Shown: in pieces, positions 1 through 13,290 of the stretch
Layout of the letters: every line of letters starts with the position of its first letter
How positions within the stretch are numbered: position 1 is the stretch's first letter
DNA from: Zygnema cylindricum
Taxonomy: Eukaryota > Streptophyta > Zygnematophyceae > Zygnematales > Zygnemataceae
Length of the DNA stretch: 64,000 nt
Reading direction: 5' to 3'
Assembly: GCA_037447655.1 (NCBI GenBank)
Contig: JBBHKE010002976.1
Span: 159,898-223,897 of the forward strand
Notes under the pieces: generated by a model
Databases searched by the model: none
Told to the model about the DNA's origin: nothing
What the model saw: the letters and a program-made list of their open reading frames with translations, nothing else
Program-made: the position numbers and the translations under genes

Positions 1-191
1 GATAAAAACTACAAAAAAGGAAAAAATCTTCTAACAATCAAGAAAAAAAAAGGAAAAAATCTTATCCACAAAATTACAAACCACTGAAATCAAAACTACA
101 AAAATCTGAAATTTTGAATCTCGACAGCTCCCACGACTCCTCGAATCCGATTCTTCCCATGCGACCGTTTCCACCACATCGAGCCACCGCT

Positions 192-356
192 GTCACGTCA
201 CACTGCCACGTCACATTGTCATGTCACATTGCCACGTCACATTGTCAAACCACATCGTCACATCACACTTTTGCGTCACATTGTCACATCACGCTGTCTC
301 GTCACACTGCCACGTCATACTGTCACGTCATATTGTCGCATCAGATTGTCGTGTCA
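192..356. repeat. 13-bp minisatellite, left arm
   Basis: About twelve diverged tandem copies of a 13-bp unit close to CACATTGTCACGT. A second short stretch of the same unit lies at about 470-550, after roughly 110 bp of unrelated AT-rich sequence. The inserted stretch (about 375-460) resembles 9937-9990, so it may be a dispersed-repeat insertion. The array sits beyond the stop codon of the coiled-coil gene and has a counterpart at 53,459-53,656. The long His/Ser/Thr-rich reading frame over it is a translation of the repeat. Confidence 0.85.
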
Positions 357-702
357 CGAGTATTCTCCTCACATTGGAATGATTTTCCATTTCAATCACG
401 TTTTGTACTTAAATGGTTTAGCCATCGCGAATTTGATAATAACACTTTTTATTTATTTTTCTTTGGCGAATCACACTGTGTCACAATGTCACGTCACGAT
501 TATTTGCCTCACATTATTGCGTCGCATTGTGACGTCACATCGTCACCTCACGAGTATTCGTCGGAGCCGCTCCACCACAAAAAACCTCAGTACTTTTTTC
601 CCCAAGTTCCTGTAACCTCTATATCCCTTTCCTCCCTCCCTTCTCTCGCTCCCCCTCCGCCTCTCCCTAATCATCTTCCTCCTCCGTTGCTTCCGATTCT
701 TC

Positions 703-2880
<2,178 letters not shown>

Positions 2881-2939
2881 ATGAAAAAGAAAAGAGGGAA
2901 AGAAATGAAGAGTCAGTTGTCATTCAAATAACAAAAACT

Positions 2940-3375
2940 CTCTCTCTCCCTCGCTCCTGTTTTTGTCTCTATCAACTTTCCTAAGGTATTCCCCATTACC
3001 TCTCGGTTTTGGCCTATCTCTTCCTCTAACTCTCGCTCTTGGTTTCCCCCTCTTTCACCTCCTCTCAATTTCACTTTTCCCTTCCCTCTCCCACTCTACT
3101 CAGGTTCCCCTTCCTCTGTCTTCCCCTCTCTCTCTCCCTCTTCCTCTCGGTTTTCTCCCTCTCCCACTCCATTTTCACTGTCTTCTTCCCTCTATCGGTT
3201 TACCCCTCCAATCCCTCACCGTCTCTCTCTCACTTTCAGTTTTCCTCCCTCCGCTTTTCTCTCGCCCTCTCGATTTTCCTTTCTCTAACCGTCCCCCTCG
3301 CTCTTCCCCTCTCCCTCTCCCCTTCTCCCGCGATGTCTCCGTTTTCCCTCTCTCTCTCTCTCTCTCCCTCTCACA
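2940..3375. repeat. Pyrimidine-rich low-complexity tract
   Basis: Imperfect CTC/TTC-rich sequence. Its reverse complement is the GA-rich tract at 39,700-40,325: the shared edge around 2980-3010 matches 40,318-40,345. Several frames are open because of the composition. No gene is claimed. Confidence 0.8.
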
Positions 3376-3504
3376 TGCACACTAATTGTGGTGCCCACCT
3401 TTTTGTCGCATTCGTGATGCCCTTGGGAGGGCGCCGTTGCAGCACTTCCCGAGAGGGAGGGATCGTGGCGGGAGGGGGGGGGAGAGAGGGAGGGGGAGGG
3501 AAGG

Positions 3505-4005
3505 GTGACGCCGGGGAAGATCTCGGAAAATCGTCTGGAGAAGGACAAGGGAGGGGTGGGGGGGTGGGAGGGAAAAGGAAAGCCCGACGAGGAGGTGGGG
3601 GCGCAAAAGGAGGAGGAGAAGGGAGGGCTGGTGGAAGAGGAGGGAAAAGAAAAGCCTGATGAGGAGTTGGAGGAGGAGGAGCAGAAGGGAGGGGTGGGGG
3701 GAGAAGAGGGAAAAGTTGAGCCAAAGAGTGGGGAGGAGGAGAAGGAGAAGGACAGAGAGGGACTAGAGAGAGAGGAAGAAAATGGGTCGGCGGATAGATT
3801 GGAAATGAAGGGGCTGGTGGGGGAGGAGGGAGAGAGGAGGGAGGAGAAGGCGGACGGGGTAGAGGTGGCGAGGGAGGAGTCAGAAGAGGGGGCAGAAAAT
3901 CCAGACATGGCGGAGGTAGGTAACTCTCCGCTAGCTGTCATGGCGATAGTGGGGAAGAGGGAAGAGGGAGAGAGAGGGAGAGAAGAGTCGCTAGAGTTGC
4001 AGTAA
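3505..4005 (+). CDS. Glu/Lys/Gly-rich low-complexity ORF, left copy (doubtful gene)
   Basis: An open frame of 166 codons consists of imperfect repeats rich in Glu, Lys and Gly (EEKGGL, EEGKE-type units) and ends in TAA-type stop context near 4005. The opposite strand is equally open (3285-4046) and would give a Ser/Pro/Phe-rich protein starting MSGFS, on the same strand as the coiled-coil gene, so it could be that gene's first exon. The right-arm counterpart (38,306-38,843) has indels that shift both frames. The coding strand, and coding status itself, cannot be decided from sequence alone. Confidence 0.25.
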   Translation: MTPGKISENRLEKDKGGVGGWEGKGKPDEEVGAQKEEEKGGLVEEEGKEKPDEELEEEEQKGGVGGEEGKVEPKSGEEEKEKDREGLEREEENGSADRLEMKGLVGEEGERREEKADGVEVAREESEEGAENPDMAEVGNSPLAVMAIVGKREEGERGREESLELQ

Positions 4006-4095
4006 TAAGTGAAAGGTCGGGGAAACGAACACTTCGACTCCTTCATATATTTTTCTGCGCAATCGAAACTTCTGGCGGGGAAAACTTTTTCCTTT

Positions 4096-4232
4096 TTAAA
4101 AATTTTACCAATTGTTTAAATTTTTACCAAATGTTTTAAATTTTTACCAAATTCTAAATTTTTACCAAATGTTTTAAACTTTTTAATTTTTACCAATTGT
4201 TTAAATTTTTACCAATTTTTTTTTTTTTACCG
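4096..4232. repeat. AT-rich short tandem repeat (TTTTTACCAAATG-type)
   Basis: Six or seven diverged copies of an about 20-bp unit containing TTTTTACCAA and TTTAAA. The right arm has only a trace at the same place (38,105-38,160), so the array expanded in the left arm or shrank in the right. Confidence 0.75.
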
Positions 4233-5246
4233 AATGTTTCGCGCGCTGCTCCCTGGAGCAGTCGCCGTCTCATCAAAAAGTAGGTCGGTGGGTCGTAGGG
4301 CTATCTTGTAGTCGCGCCGTCGACTCGGCGGCTGCTTCCGTCGACGTACGGATGCACCTGGCGTACGATTGGCTGATTTCGTCGCCCAAAAGCCTTCCAC
4401 ATCATTGGCTGAGCGTGATTTGGCCGCCGGACCACTCACGCGCACCCGCCAAAGTACGGCAGCAGGCATTCGATGGTGTTCTATGTGTGTACAAACGCCA
4501 ATGCCAGGTGGCAACTTTTTTGCCTGACCGTGCAGTCTATACCTGTACGGAAAATTTGGCAGTTTCTGTTTTTACGAAAGTTTTGTCAGATAGGCACTAC
4601 GTTTGAAGACTCCAAAAAATAGCTGTTCCATGTTTGCCGTTTCTTCCGCAATGTTCCACGTGTGGATGCTTTATCCGGTCTCACCCTAAACTTTGTCCGT
4701 TCTGACCGCTTCTGGACAATGTGGCGCACGCGAAAGCAAAAAGTCGCGCATTCGAGAAATGCACGCGCCATTTCTGCTGACACGTGGCGAAATTTCCTCG
4801 AGAATAGGAGATTCACATTTTAGAAACATCCATTCAACCAATCGTAGCGATGTATTATTTTCCAAAATCACGGTCAGAACTCAAAAGGCAAGAGGGCTCT
4901 TTTGTCTCATGCGGCAGGGTAACGCGATTGGAGGAGCGCAAAAAAGTGGTCCCATGCCACTCCAATCTTCCCAGCTTCGATTCTCGTGATGACACGTATT
5001 TGCTTCCCCCGCGTTTTGAGATGGAAATCTCCGCCAGTCGCCAAACGTGTCGCTGACATTCTCTGCGACAGTTCCCTCGAAGCCCTAAAGTACATAACGG
5101 CCAAAGACACGCCGGGAAAATCAGTCGGCCGTCCTTTCCTTCCACTGGCCACCGGCATTCTTTCTCCTCCTTCCTCTCTTCTCCCACAAGTCGTCCGTAC
5201 CTGAGCGGCAGGCGCCATCCGCTTTCCTCCTATTCTGTTTCCCACC
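4233..5246 (+). promoter_or_regulatory. Conserved upstream region of the left ankyrin gene
   Basis: This is about 1 kb of noncoding sequence immediately 5' of the ankyrin ATG. Several blocks are kept in the right arm: 4230-4260, about 4490-4515, 4690-4870 and 4890-5240. A CACGTG G-box at 4781-4786 has a counterpart at 37,582-37,587. Short ORFs here do not match between arms. A promoter role is inferred from position and conservation. Confidence 0.5.
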
Positions 5247-5582
5247 ATGGCCACAAGTCTCAATTTCGACGAGCGCAGTCTGATAAAGGAATTCAACACT
5301 CTAAATTTGGGCTGTCGACGCGTCCACCAGCACGAGCTTCTCTCTCTGAAGGAGAAACTGGGAAGGATGAAGACGCAGGGATTCCAGCCGGTAGGTTCCC
5401 TCCTGTCGGCCTCTCCTCTTTTTGGTTCTGCTTTCCTTTTTAGCCACCGCTGCATGCTCTAGCCAAACTCAAGTCTTCTCTCTCCCTCTCTGTGCTCTTT
5501 CTCAAACTCCCGCCTCGCTTATTTTCAGTACTCGTTTCCAGCTCCTCTCTCGCTTTCCCTCTGCTGCCTTCTTTCGCTTCGC

Positions 5583-5633
<51 letters not shown>

Positions 5634-8036
5634 GCTCCTCTCCCTAGTCTCCTCCTTTGCTCTAAAGCGATTGGTTGGTGAGGAGTTTTGCAGATAGAAG
5701 CGTCACACGATCTCAGCTGTCTTCTAGCCAGACTCCTCCAATCAGATATCTCCGTACAAGAACTTAGAGACCTCTTAGACTACAGAGGAGGTCCCCAAAT
5801 TCACAATCAAGGCACAGTCACTCTGTCTTCCCTCGCACGTGCCATGCCTTCCCTCACACGTGCCATGCCTTCCCTCACACGTGCCATGCCTTCCCTCGCA
5901 CGTGCCATCCAGGCCTGAGACAGTCAGCGTTTTCAGAAGACCCGATTGAGCCTCAAATACTGTAGAGATTTGCTTGCATCCTCGGCCAATGCTTTGGCAC
6001 GTGTGAAGGAGGTTATGTTAGCAACCACGTTTCTGGGAGTGTACCCAGAAATTGAGGCTATTTGGAGAAAGACATATGATTTCTTTTGCCTCGCTGATGA
6101 ATGAGTGACTGATTTTGGGCTAATTCATTCAAGCACTTTTTCTGATTCTGCATACGTACTTTTCTGTCTTATCTGCAGCACATCTGGGTGAAATCGTACT
6201 TCATTGGGCGGTGAGTCAGAGAAGAGCGGATGTCATCGCAAAACTCCTCGACCTTGGAGGTAAGCTTAAAATGTTTCTCTCTGTCTCTCCCTCCCTCCCC
6301 CTGTCCCCTTTTCATTTCGCAGAAGTTTAAGATTATTGGAATGTTTCAAAAACTGTGTGGTGCTTTTTGTGTTCATTCATTTGTCTTAAGTCTTCATCTT
6401 AATTCTGGGTGTAAATGTTTTGCAGTTGACCCCTTTGTCCCCAATAGTCTTGGCTTCTCCGCACTATATATGGCGCGTTGTCTTAACGACTTGGCGTCCG
6501 TCCGCGTTTTAGAGGTTAGCGATTTTCTGCCCATATCCTCCATTTTTTCATTTGCCATCTGTTTGAAAGTTACACAACATTTACTTATTGAACTTGAGCC
6601 AATCTTCACATAATCAAACATTTCAAGCTTTTTTTCTTCCTTTCTGTCCCCATTTTGTCTTTTCTGACCATGTGGACGGTGATGTTTGGGAATTTGTCGC
6701 AGCGTTCGATGGCGTATTTTTCCGCAGGTGTCATCATCCATGGGGATGGACTATACACTGAAATGAAGTGAGGAAGCACTTCGTTTACTTGTTTTCTGAA
6801 TTTTACGACTGCATGTTTATCTCTTATTCTCCGCTTTTTGATTTTGATCTGACACTGTCGTAGTTGCTTTCATCGTTTCTAATATATGCATGTATATGCG
6901 TAGTTTGTGCCAAGTGTGCTTCTTTTCCTTTTGGCTTTACTTTTGAGTTATTATGTTGGTCTAACTTGGATGTCACTTTGTGTGCGATTCTGAGGAGTAT
7001 TTTTTATGCCGACTTTGCCAGTGTTTTTTTACTATTAGTGTTAATATTATTGCGGTTATTTGTTGTTTCAGGTGGATGGAAGTGGTTCCGCTCGTAAAGG
7101 AACCTTCGAAAAGAGATTGGAATTTTACAATTCTTATCCGCGCCTATGAGCAGGTGAGACTTGTAAATTGATGAAGCTTTGTTTTTTTATTTCGATTACT
7201 TTTTACTGTTCTGTTTTCTTCGGCAGATTTCTCCAGCTGAAATAGGTCAATCTAATGAAAATGATTGGTTGATGAGTTTCATCAGATTCCATTTTGAAGA
7301 TTCATTTATTTCCTGCAAGCTATGATGCTGTTTCTGTCCGTTTTGTACTTTGTCAAAATGATTCTTTTTTTTTTCCTTACAAACGTATACGGCCGAGATT
7401 GATGAAACAACTGAAGTGATTCCTATCAGGCTTTGAAGCTTACAAAATGGATTTACAGAATTTGGGGAAAAAAAAGGGGGATTGATGATTGACTGTTTTT
7501 GGTTTTGGCAGGATTTGAAAGCAGAACATCTTTGGGCTTTAAAAGAATTTAGCTTGCAGGAGGTTTTGCCGCAGACGACTTCTTTCTACCTCAAGAATCT
7601 CATCAGCGGTAAGCTATATATTGATGTTTCTGCCGATTTTTCCTGTTAAACTCCATGTTTCAATTTTTTTTGTCCATTACTTGAAATTTTGTTTGATATT
7701 GGAAGCAGTAGGATCATGTCTTGGGCAGTTAATTCATATTTCTCCCTTATTTATTCATCTGTCCATAACATTGAAATCTTTTGGTAATGGTTTTTTGCAG
7801 GTGAAATTAAACACCTGAGGGTTTTTACTCCACAAAGAGGGTCATTTCAGAAATTAAACGAGCTTTTAAAAAAACATTGCGGGCGAGAAAAAATTGAGAA
7901 TGTTCGGAGAGTCGCAACTTTTTCGCTCGGATCGCTATTTCTGACAACGAGCGAATTGCTATTTCTGACAACATTTATTTGTATGGTTTTCAACGGAATA
8001 GTTTACTATTTTATTTTTAGGAACACACAATTTTGA
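5247..8036 (+). CDS. Ankyrin-repeat-type protein, left copy (8 exons, possible nonsense in exon 2)
   Basis: ATG at 5247 sits in a good context (CCACCATGG). Exons by eye: 5247-5390; 5694 to about 6105 (end uncertain); 6179-6259; 6426-6514; 6703-6767; 7072-7153; 7512-7608; 7801-8036. Phases from exon 3 to exon 8 are consistent, and the right arm has the same exon sizes except for exons 1 and 8. Exons 3-4 give GEIVLHWAVSQRRADVIAKL and then a second unit (NSLGFSALYMARCLNDLASV), matching the ankyrin pattern G-x-T/I-x-LH-x-A...V...LL. The remainder is not a known domain to me. Oddity: exon 2 has an in-frame TGA (5916-5918) just after four 21-bp repeats, yet strongly conserved coding-like sequence continues in the same frame to about 6060. 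So this copy is either a pseudogene or has a short unrecognised intron there (possible acceptor ending at 5936). Function unknown. Confidence 0.65.
5586..5631. repeat. (CT)n microsatellite in ankyrin intron 1
   Basis: An uninterrupted CT dinucleotide run within the first intron of the left ankyrin gene. The right copy has a short GA run at the equivalent place (about 31,170-31,195). Confidence 0.95.
5827..5910. repeat. Four 21-bp repeats, each with a CACGTG core, in ankyrin exon 2
   Basis: The unit is close to CTTCCCTCACACGTGCCATG. It is in frame and gives SLARAMP-type heptapeptides. The right copy has only about two units (30,940-30,985). Each unit contains CACGTG, a plant bZIP/bHLH site, but it lies inside a transcribed region, so a regulatory role is speculative. 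Confidence 0.85.
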
Positions 8037-8900
8037 GTTTCTAAATTGGTTTCGGCTTAGCGAGGAAATGGGTTTCTCAACGACATCCAGGAAGTGATTT
8101 AGGAATAATTTGAATAAATGGCAATTCAATCCCGGGAATTAAGGATTTAAGAGAAGTTTCTCTGAAGATATTTTCAGTCGACTTTCGTGTAAATGATGTT
8201 CCATCCTGAGAAAGAGGGATTTAGAAGAGGCTTCTTTGAAAAAAGATTCAGTCAGTTTTCAGTCGGCTTTCCTGTAAATAAGCCAAAAGCCGTAGATGAA
8301 AGTAGTCGATCTGAAAATCGTACAACTGGTGGTTGTGGATAACTTATTTTGTCACTTTTTAAAATGAGTTGATAAAGGTTTTTTGTTTCGTTCATTTTTC
8401 TTACCATGGAACTCTGGCGGTTGTGACAAGAAAAAGTGAATAATGATGATCAGAAGATAATCTGAATAAAGATAATATGAATGTGAATATTTTTTTTTTG
8501 GGAATCTTGGCTTTTAGTTTTGTGCTGCTTTTCTGTGAAGGTGTTCTAAATGATGTTATATTCATCGTTTCTGGTCTCTTTTTGCTAAGGGAAAATGATG
8601 TTCTTATTTATGTATACGTTTTGGCGGCGATCTTGGATTTTTTTCAAGAATTGATATAAAGCTGAAGCTATGTCCGTGTTCATCCTTTCTAGTTTCTTTT
8701 CTTTTACAACAAGATTTTGTTTGAAAACAGGTATTTGAAAAATGCTGGTCAACGCTAATCCGGCATCGTAAAAACTAAGGGATGCGTTTCAGCTCAGTAT
8801 CTATTTTTGATTTTTGAGACATCCTACAAACATGACATAATGTGTAAATGTAATACAGCCGAGCTTGTTTGCTCACAACATATGTGAAGAGGATTGCTCA
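8037..8900 (+). other. Conserved 3' flank of the left ankyrin gene
   Basis: Noncoding sequence beyond the ankyrin stop that still aligns with 27,500-28,232 in the right arm, e.g. 8290-8360 against 27,980-28,050. It probably contains the 3' UTR. The pair of matching segments sets the inner edge of the inverted duplication. Confidence 0.7.
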
Positions 8901-9880
8901 TTATATCCATCCTAATCTTTCTTTCAGATTTTACAACAGAACATAAAATAGATCCAAGTATTATTTATGTCCTTTTCCTAGTCCTTTTTGTGATCCTAGT
9001 CTCTTAGTCAAAACCTTAATTCTGTTTTCATTCGGCTCTTCATATATACATGAGAGTGGCTATTTATGTCACAATTTAAAGTGGACATGCCATGCATTTT
9101 CTGTTGATTGTTTACTTGAATGAAAGAGTTTTTTTCTTGTGCATTTTTGTCGACAAACTTGTTTTTTAGCAAGTTTTGTAGCAAGTTTTGTAGCAAGTTT
9201 ATTAAAGAATACAGTGAGCAGATGGAAAAGGATTTTGATAAAATAATCTCAAAGAAGGGTATATTCTTTGGCCCTTAGTTGTAGAATTTCTGTAAATAAA
9301 ACAGGAAGTTTCTGGAAAATTTGCAGAATTAGCGAGAATTTTGGTTGCAGGCGAAACATTGAAAAGGTGTCTAAGCTTTCTATGTACATAATTTGGTGTG
9401 GAAAATCTGGAGAGCGTTCTTTTCTTTTAAAACATGAGTTGAGTGTGAGATGGTGTCATGTACGTGCTGTAAAAAAGATTAAAAGTTAACTTTCGGGCTT
9501 ATAATTTCTTAGCAACTTCCGTTTCTATTTTTAAAAAATGACGTCATTTTGAGGAAAGATCATTTGGATATTGTGGGAGTTGAGAATTGAGTGAACCCCG
9601 GGAATATACCAATTAATATTCAGATTTTTGCAATAAGTGTGTTTGAATGTGTTTGCAAATTTGAAAAGGAAAATGTGAAGGAATAAAAAATCTGCCAGAA
9701 AAATTCAGAAAAATGAATAAGCAAAATTTGCATCATACAAGCTGGGAGAACCAAAAACAGGTGCAATTTCCTGTTTTCAAAGACAAAAAAGGAACAGTAA
9801 TGCTTTTGTAGTTTGGTTTTTATATTTCTAATTAATTTTCTAACTTTCAATTTCTTGCCCTTTGTTTGTTTAACTTTTGT
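8901..9880. other. AT-rich intergenic, no feature seen
   Basis: I see no convincing ORF, RNA gene or repeat here, apart from a short AGCAAGTTTTGT tandem repeat at about 9168-9200. Confidence 0.6.
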
Positions 9881-10671
9881 AGCGTTTGGTAGTCCTTTAA
9901 GACTTTTGTCTATTGCCTTTAATGGTAGTTAACAATTTTCCATTTCAATCAAGTTTTGTACTATGATGGTTTCACCATTGAGTTTTCCATTATAGAATCT
10001 TCTAAGGTTCTACATTAATAGCGCGATTCAATGTGTACTATAGTGCTTTATCTTTTGTATTTTGCGGCTTCGCTTTTCTTGTGGAGGTAGTCTAACCAGT
10101 CCCTCAAAATCTAGTGTTAGACTTATTAGTACTATTGAGGATCGGCGATATTCAACATATCGTATGGGCGCCAAAGTGAAAACTTTAGAAAATGGCCAAG
10201 CCGGGGATCGAACCCGGGACCTTGTGTTAGCCGTACACTAGCTCTACCAACTGAGCTACCCGACCGATTGTGCATGCAAGCGCTTGAAACAGAATTTACG
10301 GCAATGAACGGCGCACTGGCGGAACCAGCATATACTGCGATACACACGTGTGGAGTCCGAAGTGGACATGCCTCCAACAAGTACTTCAAATTATTCATTT
10401 TATACATTCATTACACTTCTAAAAACAGTCAAGTCAAATTTAGTGAGAGTATAAAATCGAGTGATAACATAGTGTTTAGTGAAAATAAGGAATCTTGTGA
10501 TGTGACATTTCTCAGCCAGTCAGAAAATAGTAATGGTTGTGATCACGGTCACGATCACGATCAATATCACTATCACTATCGCATGGAAATTAAGAGTGTC
10601 AACAGAATTATTTTGTTTTAGTAGTTCCTAAAAACAGTCAACTATAATTACAGTGATGTCCACATGGAGTC
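9880..10671 (+). mobile_element. Degenerate copia-type LTR remnant carrying a tRNA-like insertion
   Basis: 10,068-10,134 matches 55,340-55,425 of LTR E (TTTGCGGCTT..., then GTGGA...CTAACCAGTCC). The match resumes at about 10,378 (AGTACTT...TTCATTTT), so the LTR is split by an about 245-bp insertion flanked by AGTACT on both sides. The LTR ends were not resolved. Confidence 0.5.
10193..10265 (-). tRNA. tRNA-like sequence (Ala-GGC by position), probably a pseudogene or SINE head
   Basis: The minus strand folds as a 73-nt cloverleaf. The 7-bp acceptor stem (GGTCGGG with CTTGGCC) includes G-U pairs. The D arm is GCTC/GAGC with AGTTGGTA loop, and the T arm is CCGGG-TTCGATC-CCCGG. The anticodon loop reads ACGGCTA, giving GGC at positions 34-36. 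Position 33 is C instead of the near-invariant U, the first anticodon-stem pair is A-A, and there is no intron. It lies inside an insertion in an LTR, so a tRNA-derived element is more likely than a working tRNA gene. Confidence 0.6.
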
Positions 10672-11189
10672 TGTAGAAAGTTAGGGCATGGTGGGCGAAA
10701 GAGAGAGATATTGAAGAAAGATATCCAAAATGAAAGAGAGGAACCATGGCAAAGAATGATAAGGAAGCAAAAGATAAGACAAAAGGAGACAAGAAGAATA
10801 CAAAAGGAGAATCACAGGAGCGAAAAAGTTTTCTCATTATAATCGGTTAAATTTGAATGTACAGAATGAACAGGTTAAGTACTAAGTATAAATTTACATT
10901 TAGAGTGGACGAGCTACACGATGTTCACAAAAGAATCGAAGCCGCAAAGGATAAAAAAGGTATTACTGGTGACGGGCGGCAAAGTTAGGAACGAAAAGAA
11001 TATTTCGTACTAGGAATCTATAATGAAAGAATCACTAATCTACAATGAATATTGTGAAAGTACAACGTAAGCGGGAAATGGTACGACAGATGTAACAACA
11101 GTTCCACATAGAAAATAACATGCGCACTAAAGTACAACTAAGAGATCTACGTATTACTATATACACAACGATGTGAAAATATCCCAACA
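10672..11189 (-). mobile_element. Solo LTR, same family as LTR E
   Basis: On the minus strand it begins TGTTGGGATA and ends TTTCTACA. It aligns along its length with 54,962-55,564 (shared TTTGCGGCTTCGATTCTTTT and the CTCCTTTTGTATTCTTCTTG stretch) and at its end with 62,248-62,284. No primer site or gag follows. No clear target-site duplication was found. Confidence 0.65.
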
Positions 11190-11329
11190 TTTCTTTTAGT
11201 AATGGTTTGGAAGAAGACAAAAGTGACACTTATTTAACTTTGAGGAGAACGATATTATTAAGAGAGTAGTTCGGATGAATCCCTCTACAGTAGGTTAAGC
11301 TCCACATTCTTGACCGAAGACGAGTCGAC

Positions 11330-13290
11330 TCCGTTGTTGTTCAAATCGTGCGATTTTTTCATTTTTCCGATTTCTACTTATAATTCGTGACTTTTGAAAA
11401 ACTCGCAAAAAAACGCGGAGTACTTTCTTTCCGGTAAACTGAACGGAAAATTTACGGAAACGTACGGTATTTTACAAGAAATGTACGGTGTTTTACGGGA
11501 AATATACGGACTTTGACGAAAAGATAAGGGTATGGCCCCATGTAGTTGTAATTTACCGTACTTACTTTGGATTTTAGCGCGGATCCGGCGGACCCAGATT
11601 TCAAGTGTCTCTATGCATTCTCTCGAGATTGTTAGGGTACTTTCGCATGTGCTAAAGTTACAGTTATTTTCTGTCGTTTTCCTCTGTAACTTAGAGAAAA
11701 ACGAGAAAATCCTCAGCCGTACCAAAAAAACGAAATTAATACCGTACAAATTGCAACTTTAAATGTACTGTAATTTGTCGTTTAGGTCGATGCAGTTTGT
11801 CGTCTAGCGAGTTTCGACCCATTTTCACGTCCTTCCAGCTCATCTTCAAACTTGAAATCAAATCACCTCGCGATTCAACTTTGCGTGAAATGAGTCAATG
11901 ACACTGCAGCAGCGAGACCCTTCAAAAAAAAACCGTACAAGGTACTACCGGACAAAACCCAACAGCCATGTACTTTTCTTTTCGTCAAAATTTTGAAAAA
12001 ATTTCACACGTGAAAATTGTTTTCCTATTGGTGTAAACGGATTTTACTTAAAACACATTGCCGATGTGTTTTATGATAAGTTTGACGATGACGTGACAGT
12101 GGGTCGAGAAAACGCAAGACGACAAATTTTTGTACATCGTAAGTTAGAGAATGACGCAAATTGTACTATACAAATTTGCGATTTCTTCGTACGGTCGCAT
12201 CTTAGGCAGTACGGCGCTAAGTTATAAAGGAAAACGACAGAAAAAAACCAGAACTTAGCCACATGGGGCCGCACCCTAAGTTGCACTCCTTAGTACTCTG
12301 TCCGGTAAGCTGAACAGCAACTTTACGGGAAATGTACGAAATTTTACGGCAATGTACGGACTTTTACAAAAAGAGACGTTGAAGTGTTGCACCATTTGCG
12401 CGCGGTAAGTTTGAATTCTGTACGGTCGTACGAATTTTTTTTACATGTACGAAATAGTACGGATTCGATTTTTTCAAATCGTTCAATGCGTTATTTACGT
12501 ATAATTCGCTCGATTGAATCGTGAGTATAATACGGTTTGAACAACTATGTTTGACTCATAGTTGTTCACGGCGATTAGTGCGAACGTACCGTACGTGACG
12601 AATTATACGTAACAAACGCATTGAACCTTTTGATCAAATCGCAAAAAATCGTTAATGAATTTCCTTCCGTACTATTCCGTACATAAAAAAACAAAAAACT
12701 ATTACATATAACGCAGTTTGCAAGTTTTTCCCGTTAAATGAGCGGTAAAAAAATAAACTCTTTAAAATTTTATCACAATTTTTGTTTGTAACGGAATGAC
12801 TGTACCAAATGGTAGTCCTATCGTTTACCTTAGGGTATACTACGCAGTTAACGTACCCGGGTTCGAATGTTATGAAGATAACAATTTTAGCAATTTCGTC
12901 TCTGTTCCATGGCGTCTTCTTTCAAAAAAAATTGAAGAAGACGCCCGTACAAATTTCAAACTGAACGCGCGAAATTATCGTGACGTTCAACGTCTCTTTT
13001 CGAAAATGTCCGTACATTTTCGATTACATAACGTACAGCTTCCGTGGTATTTCTGTTCAGTTCACTAAACAGAAAGTACCAATAAGTGCGATGCATATTT
13101 CCCGTTTTATTCCGTACATATCCGTAAAAAATGTACAGTTACAGTAAATAGTTTACAGGTTTCCGTAAAATTCCAGTTTCAGTTTAGAGTACACGTTTTT
13201 TTACGATTTTTCAAAAGTCACGAATTATACGTTTCAATCGCAAAAAAAGAAAAAATAGCGCGATTTGAACAACTATGGTTTGACTCCTTA
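11330..13290. mobile_element. Foldback/MITE-like cluster with nested inverted repeats
   Basis: Outer ends 11,330-11,405 and 13,198-13,285 are inverted repeats of each other (GTTGTTCAAATCG...AATTCGTGACTTTTGA). A second pair lies at about 11,640-11,800 and 12,100-12,285. A near-perfect palindrome at 12,480-12,630 is centred on TATGTTTGACTCATA. A direct repeat joins 11,440-11,520 and 12,300-12,380. GTACGG motifs are very frequent. There is no transposase ORF, so I read it as one or several non-autonomous foldback elements. Confidence 0.55.

Noticed and set aside
10268-10621. 117-codon ORF with a His/Asp-rich HGHDHD end
   Set aside because: It crosses the tRNA-bearing insertion boundary and LTR remnant. 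The His run comes from a short GATCAC repeat, and there is no homologous counterpart.
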